Source: Erigeron canadensis (Eukaryota > Streptophyta > Magnoliopsida > Asterales > Asteraceae). From it: 64,000 bases of DNA. The notes under the pieces were generated by a model. The model saw only the letters and a program-made list of their open reading frames with translations. It made no database searches and was not told where the DNA came from. Where the stretch lies: the NCBI RefSeq assembly GCF_010389155.1, contig NC_057768.1, forward strand, positions 43,565,633-43,629,632, in the 5' to 3' direction. The translations under genes were made by a program, and so were the position numbers. Each line of letters starts with the position of its first letter. Position 1 is the stretch's first letter. Shown here in pieces: positions 58,401 through 64,000 of the stretch.

Positions 58401-61132
58401 TCTGACTGCCTGAAAAAGGAGGCAAAGCACAACACATTATTTTCTCAAGAATGTACGTCTGCTTGTTTATTGTTGTTATTGTGTGTATTGGGTTGTATGT
58501 AACTCATGCTAATTTGCTTTATTTCAATGCTTGTTTTTTGGCAATTTCGTTTTTTGCATACAATATCATATCCAATCTGAATTTTGTTCTTTTAAATAAT
58601 ATCTGAAGTATGTAGAACTTAGTTCTTGTATTGGTTTTGTAAGACTGCATATATGTTGAATCGGATATTGAATCTACTCAAACTCTTAGATTATGTGAGA
58701 GGTAGTTTGTCAACCAACTAAGATTCCAAAGTTGCTGTTGGGTTGTCTAAAGATGAAACACAAACTTGATTTTGCAACAGTATTCTTTTCTTTCTTTGGG
58801 TAATAAAAAAAGTTGTTGCTGGCTGTTGCAGTTAATTCCACTCCCTGCTATAGCTGGATTCTATTTAGCTCGTTTTTTCACAAAGAAGAGCCTCTCATCA
58901 TATTTTGCGTTTGTTGTTCTCGGGAGCTTGATGGTGACATGGTTTGTAGCACATAATTTCTGGGATCTCAATATTTGGCTTGCAGGCATGTCATTGAAGT
59001 CCTTTTGTAAGCTTATAGTTGCTGATGTCATATTAGCAATGGCTGTTCCTGGTCTGGCCCTTCTTCCACAAAAGCTTCATTACTTAACGGAAGTTGGTTT
59101 GATTGGTCATGCCTTGCTGCTGTGCTACATTGAGAACCGCTTTTATACGTACTCTGGTATATATTACTATAGTTTTGATGATGAGGTCATGTATCCAAGT
59201 TACATGGTTGTTTTAACAACTTTTCTTGGGCTGGCTCTTGTGAGAAAACTTTCTGTTGACCACCGCATTGGACCAAAAGCAGTTTGGCTCTTAACTTGCT
59301 TGTATTCATCAAAGCTCACCATGTTATTCATGACATCAAAGGCTGCTGTATGGGCTTCGGCTATGCTTCTATTGGCCGTGTCTCCCCCATTGCTTCTATA
59401 CAAGTATCCGCTCCACCTTGAAAATATAATCTTCCATAGTTTCAGATTTAAGCTTTATAGGTTTTTAACAATATTTTGTCTGCAGGGATCGATCAAGAAC
59501 AGCCTCAAAGATGAAACCTTGGCAAGGCTATGCACATGCTGTGGTTTTTGCTTTGTCGGTCTGGTTTTGTCGTGAATCTATCTTCGAAGCTCTGCAATGG
59601 TGGAACGGTAGATCTCCTTCAGGGGGTTTACTTTTGGGCTTCTGTATACTGTTGACTGGATTGGCCTGTGTTCCTATCGTTGCTCTTCACTTTTCTCATG
59701 TCATGGTAAAGGAGTACAACATCTCACGTGAAAATTACACATCTTTTATATGGGTATTAACTGGTTTTTGAATTCTTTGTGTATGCAGTCTGCTAAAAGA
59801 AGCTTGGTGATCATTATAGCAACAGGTATTCTTTTTATAGTTATGCAACCGCCACTCCCGTCATCTTGGACATACCATTCTGAGTTAATCAAAGCGGCTC
59901 GCCAGTCATCTGATGATATCTCAATTTACGGTTTCATCACATCAAAGCCTACGTGGCCATCATGGCTGCTTATCTCTGCTATACTCCTCTCACTTGCTGC
60001 AATCACTTCCATTATCCCTATCAAATATGTAGTCGAGTTAAGGATGATTTTCTCCGTTGCCATGGGAATTGCTCTTGGTGTATTCATATCTGCAGAGTAC
60101 TTCCTTCAAGCAACAGTTTTGCACATCCTTATAGTGGTGACCATGGTCTGCACCTGTGTATTTGTGGTTTTCACACATCTCCCATCTGCATCAAGCACAA
60201 AGCTCCTGCCATGGGTGTTTGCTTTACTTGTTGCTCTATTTCCAGTCACCTATTTGTTGGAGGGTCAGGTCAGGATGAAGACCATCTTAGCTGAGAGTGG
60301 AGTTGGGGATTTGGGTGAGGAAGACAGTAAGTTGACTGCTTTGTTGGCGGTCGAGGGGGCAAGAACATCTCTTCTTGGCTTATATGCTGCAATTTTTATG
60401 CTTATAGCACTTGAGATTAAGTTTGAGCTGGCATCACTCGTTCGGGAAAAAGTCAATGAGAGGGGTGGCCTTAGACATAGTCAATCTGGTCAAAGCAACA
60501 ACTCCCTGCCTAAGCAGAGGTTCATGCAGCAACGTCGAGTGTCTACTGTCCCTGCCTTTACAATCAAACGAATGGCTGCAGAAGGGGCATGGATGCCAGC
60601 TGTCGGTAACGTGGCTACGGTTATGTGTTTTGCCATATGCCTTATCTTGAATGTCAATCTTACAGGCGGGTCAAACCGTGCAATATTCTTCTTGGCGCCT
60701 ATACTTTTGTTGCTTAACCAGGATTCAGATTTTGTTGCGGGATTTGGGGACAAGCAGAGGTATTTCCCAGTTACAATTGTGATATCTGGTTATTTGGTTT
60801 TGACTTCACTGTATAGCATATGGGAAGAGATATGGCAAGGGAATGTTGGTTGGGGGATTCAAATTGGCGGGCCTGAATGGTTTTTTGCAGTGAAAAATTT
60901 GGCTTTACTGATTTTATCATTTCCGAGCCATATTATGTTTAATCAGTTTGTGTGGAGTTATAAAAAGAGGAATGACTCGATGCCATTGCTTACGATACCT
61001 CTTAATTTGCTTCCATCGATCATAACAGATGTGGTGAAGATAAGAATATTGGGGCTGTTAGGAATCATATATTCTCTGACCCAGTATCTAATATCTAGAC
61101 AACAATATATGTCAGGATTGAAGTATATCTAG
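55401..61132 (+). CDS. NEF1: NO EXINE FORMATION 1-like membrane protein
   Basis: Four exons: 55401-56597, 58832-59403, 59486-59705 and 59789-61132, giving 1110 residues, close to Arabidopsis NEF1. The family is plant-specific, polytopic, and in Arabidopsis needed for pollen exine patterning and plastid integrity. The N-terminus (MLPPDLQTRSYRPYISPS) is Ser/Pro-rich and possibly a targeting region; about 20 hydrophobic segments follow. Conserved phrases include YPAIVIALERILFA, MKPWQGYAHAVV, EALQWWNGR, DISIYGF, SASSTKLLPWVFALLVALFP, WMPAVGNVAT, LAPILLLLNQDSD and the terminal ISRQQYMSGLKYI. All splice sites are canonical and the frame is open. Intron 1 (2.2 kb) carries a recent tandem duplication. 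Biochemical activity is unknown. Confidence 0.95.
56952..58287. repeat. 668 bp tandem duplication in NEF1 intron 1
   Basis: Two head-to-tail copies, 56952-57619 and 57620-58287, differ by one base that I could find (t at about 57471 versus c at about 58139). Both copies are followed by ctaca, so a 5 bp microhomology marks the junction. The copies carry no splice-site-like gene content. Confidence 0.95.
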
Positions 61133-62400
61133 GTTTTAGACAGAGAGAAGGTTATAGAAACATTTGTACAATTAATGTTTTTGGCAATTTCGGATTAAGG
61201 CAAGCAGATTGGTGTTTCTCTTTTTTGTGCTACATGTTAACTTGTAACCATGAGGCTCTGGGGATCACACTTTTGCAGAACTTGAAAAGAATATGCCAAA
61301 GGTGGTCGAGCCCCCCTGCTTTAGCCAATGTTAGCTGGAGAATCATGGTTTTGGCTTGAGGTGCATATGCTATGTTTTAGTTTAAATGTGAAAGAAAATA
61401 GTGTAATGAATAGTCGAAGCATATGGACGACAATTTTCATGCCACGAATCGTGATCTTTCTAATTGACCCGGGTTAAAGTAGTTACAAAATTATAGTAAA
61501 TTAAATATAGTTGATATATGATCACTTGATATATAACAGAAATATGTTCACTTGTAACGTAGCATGATACTTGTGCATAACAGCGGGTAAACATGTCATG
61601 GTTAAATATTAGTTGTGACGTATTGATTATACTTAAGTGTTGAATGTCGTCTTTGCCCCAACTTATAATTAGTGTTACCCATCTCTAATAGAAATTACAA
61701 CTTTTATCTTCAAATTTCACATGTTAATATTTTGACTTCTTTAGTGGTGCCTACCTTTTTTTTTCCCCACGCTCGTATGCTAACAAGCCATATGTCATAT
61801 GCTCGTATGCTAACAAGCCATATGTCATATGGCTTAATATCAAATACCAAATGATCAAATTGCCCTTTGTATAGGATGAAAATGAATGATCTTAATTTAT
61901 TATTTGATTTATTATACTGGGGATGGCTGGGTCTAATTGTGTCCAAGTCATTTTAAGTTAGGGTAAAAAAAATGAGTATCGATATAACATAAATCTCTGT
62001 GAATGAAGTTAAAAGACATTTGTGCTGTCATCAGTAATAATACTATACTGCAAGTTCCTTTTTTTTTTGAAGGTTACAAGGCACTTGTGCAGTCATCTAC
62101 TGCAACTACTTCAAAATGACGAATTTATATTGCAATAATTGAATATAAAAAATTGAAGACATTTATTTTGCTTGACTCTAACTGGCTTCCTGCAGTTCAA
62201 TGCAGTAAACGATCAAACCATCACGTTCAAATACTTGCAAGAACATAAAACAGAAAACTGATTCAAATTTGATAAAGTGATATGTTTTACAAAGCCATGA
62301 TCCATAACATAGATTCAAACTTAACTGAACTTTTATCGTTGTCATCCTTAACAAGCCAATTATCGTTACCACCACAATGAAAGACTTGCTGCAAGATAGG
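61133..62400. other. Intergenic between NEF1 and the FAM32A-like gene
   Basis: NEF1 3' UTR, then AT-rich DNA. A perfect 30 bp tandem duplication lies at 61771-61830. The two genes converge here. Confidence 0.65.
61771..61830. repeat. Perfect 30 bp tandem duplication
   Basis: gctcgtatgctaacaagcca plus ten further bases is repeated exactly, at 61771-61800 and 61801-61830. Confidence 0.95.
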
Positions 62401-62636
62401 TTAACCAGGACCAACTTTCGGAATGTCATAGTGTTCGCTCATGTTGGCAAGATACTGATTGAATTCTGAAAGCCTATCACGATGTGACTTATTTGCTGTC
62501 TTTGCCATCTTTTGCATGTCTATCTTCTGCCTTTGCTCCATATAGCGCTTCTCCGCTGGAGTCAAGCTATCCACATGTGAAGTACCTTTGGATTTCACTC
62601 CGTCATTTGTCCCTTTCTCAACTATTTTTCCCATCT
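62401..62636 (-). CDS. FAM32A-like protein, last exon (partial gene)
   Basis: The C-terminal exon of a small nucleolar/spliceosome-linked protein of the FAM32A family. The acceptor gtgcag on the minus strand ends at 62637, and the stop TAA is at 62403-62401. Conserved residues are LTPAEKRYMEQRQKIDMQKM, ANKSHRDR, FNQYLANMSEHYDIPKVGPG, the last being the hallmark C-terminus. The N-terminal exon, which should encode the lysine-rich GKLKLKGKAL-type segment, was not found between here and 64000, so it probably lies beyond the window. Confidence 0.88.
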
Positions 62637-64000
62637 CTGCACATAGATTCAAAGATTACACTCATGTAACTAAATAATCTTCAAAAGAGAAAATAAAACC
62701 TAAAACAAGTGAAAGGATTAACAAATAAGGAAAGGCAATTGTAACATATCATAACTATAACCAGTTTTGATTTCATATATGGAAACACTAGCATATGAAA
62801 CCATAAGTATTTTCTTAATTCCATACCCACTAGTTTCAGATCAAATGACAGCTTCAACCGTGAAGTCACAGAAAACATCCATATGGCAGGCTATCAAGAC
62901 ACTAAAAGAAGTTAAACACCTAATAGGGTCCCAATAACATTGCAATGCTATCAAAACCAGTTCTGATAGTGATTTCCTACTTTATACAACTAAAATGATA
63001 ACAATATGAACTTCCAAAAACTGAAACATTGTGGGAATTGATCACTGCCACCCTTTTGTCGCAATGGTTCCTAACCTCCAATGGCGAAAAAAACTGGTCG
63101 ATACATAAGAATTACTGGGTCGCGTATGAGGGTTAGCTTATAAATACTGCAAGTAACATACAAAATGTTGTAAAAGAGCGGGCTTGGTCTTTTCAGACCA
63201 GACAGCAAGAACACATGTTCACGATCAGACTTATGAAATTGTAAAGCTGAAGTTCATGATCCTGATTGAAAAAGCAAGCGTTATTACTGCCTATTCGGAC
63301 ATCTGAATACGGGTTATGAAATAAAGATAATTCACCCCCGCTAATAATCTGCACCAATATTTGAGAAAAACCCAATGCTACATGCGTCAAGAGTGTTTGC
63401 AACACATGTAGCAGTGGTATAGCCAAATTCAACAGCTTTAAGACCCACACTGAAGAGTAGAATCCAGCAACTGAACCTAATACTGAAGAAAACCTAACGC
63501 ATCATGCACCAAGAAACCAATCTCACTTTCACCAAAAGTGTGGAATTCAAGCCACAAACATTCATGAACATCCTAATCCAATCACTACTCCACATTTGTG
63601 CTAAGTGCATGAAAATAAAAATGAACCAGTATGCCATATTTCATGCATGAGATTCAAAAGTATGTTAGAAGAAAATAAAAAGAGAAAGTTAAATAAAATA
63701 CAAAAGAGGTTACAGATAAAGAAGTTAGTGAACTGTAGTCAAAGAGAAAATGCAAGCCAATACATATTAAGAATTATTAGCCATAAGGTGAACATGAAGC
63801 CTTGGGGTTCGGGACCAGTAGTGTTAGCAGATGCGTTAGAGGTTGACAGCTCTGAATCACACTAACACAACTCAATCTGTTAGGGAAATCAAATCAAGTG
63901 GTGAACTCTTAGATGATACCTAATGAGCTTCCTACTAAGGATCCCAAGTGGAACTGGCAATAATATCAACAGATGCTATGTATGGGAAGGTTGGTGTTTA
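62637..64000. other. Probable intron of the FAM32A-like gene, nothing else recognised
   Basis: No coding similarity recognised on either strand. Given the orientation of the last exon, this stretch is most likely intron leading to upstream exons outside the window. Confidence 0.5.

Overview
This window is nuclear DNA from a flowering plant, almost certainly a eudicot. It is AT-rich, has spliced genes with GT-AG introns, carries plant-only genes (XTH, RBR1, NEF1), and is full of plant transposons (copia, Harbinger, Mutator-like, Helitron, MITEs). I cannot name the species from sequence alone. The transposon flavour would fit Asteraceae, but that is a weak inference.

Layout. At 4.2-6.1 kb is a three-exon xyloglucan endotransglucosylase/hydrolase gene whose first intron is built from degenerate tandem repeats that run into the exon 2 splice junction. 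From 8.7 to 31.9 kb is a decayed tandem segmental duplication of a two-gene unit: a DHHC protein S-acyltransferase followed by a PRP28/RH21-type spliceosomal DEAD-box helicase. The two units have decayed reciprocally. Unit 1 has an intact DHHC gene (8.7-11.0 kb) and a trimmed helicase with a damaged motif VI (18.8-20.6 kb). Unit 2 has a wrecked DHHC pseudogene (22.5-24.9 kb) and an intact helicase (28.1-30.2 kb). A possible third helicase 3' remnant lies at 31.8 kb. A 4.5 kb copia element with near-identical LTRs landed inside unit 1, and a 2.1 kb Harbinger-like element lies inside unit 2.

From 32 to 40 kb there is a CBSX3 processed-type pseudogene, a gag-only LTR element carrying a nested MITE (its other LTR preserves the empty site), a Helitron, and three tandem copies of a roughly 215 bp repeat. 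From 40.2 to 47.0 kb is a complete 18-exon retinoblastoma-related gene (RBR1, 1006 codons by my splicing). From 47 to 55 kb is gene-poor sequence with an RPS27 pseudogene whose second intron is split by a Mutator-like element, plus a well-bounded Helitron. From 55.4 to 61.1 kb is a complete four-exon NEF1 gene with a 668 bp, nearly perfect tandem duplication in intron 1. At the right edge is the last exon of a FAM32A-like gene on the minus strand; the rest lies outside or was not recognised.

The intact genes are unrelated housekeeping or developmental genes (wall remodelling, protein palmitoylation, splicing, cell-cycle control, pollen wall/plastid). No cluster-like pathway or defence system is apparent. 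The most unusual biology is the reciprocal decay of the DHHC/helicase units and the still-open, altered helicase copy. Exon boundaries were placed by eye from splice motifs, reading-frame closure and remembered family conservation; no alignment was run.
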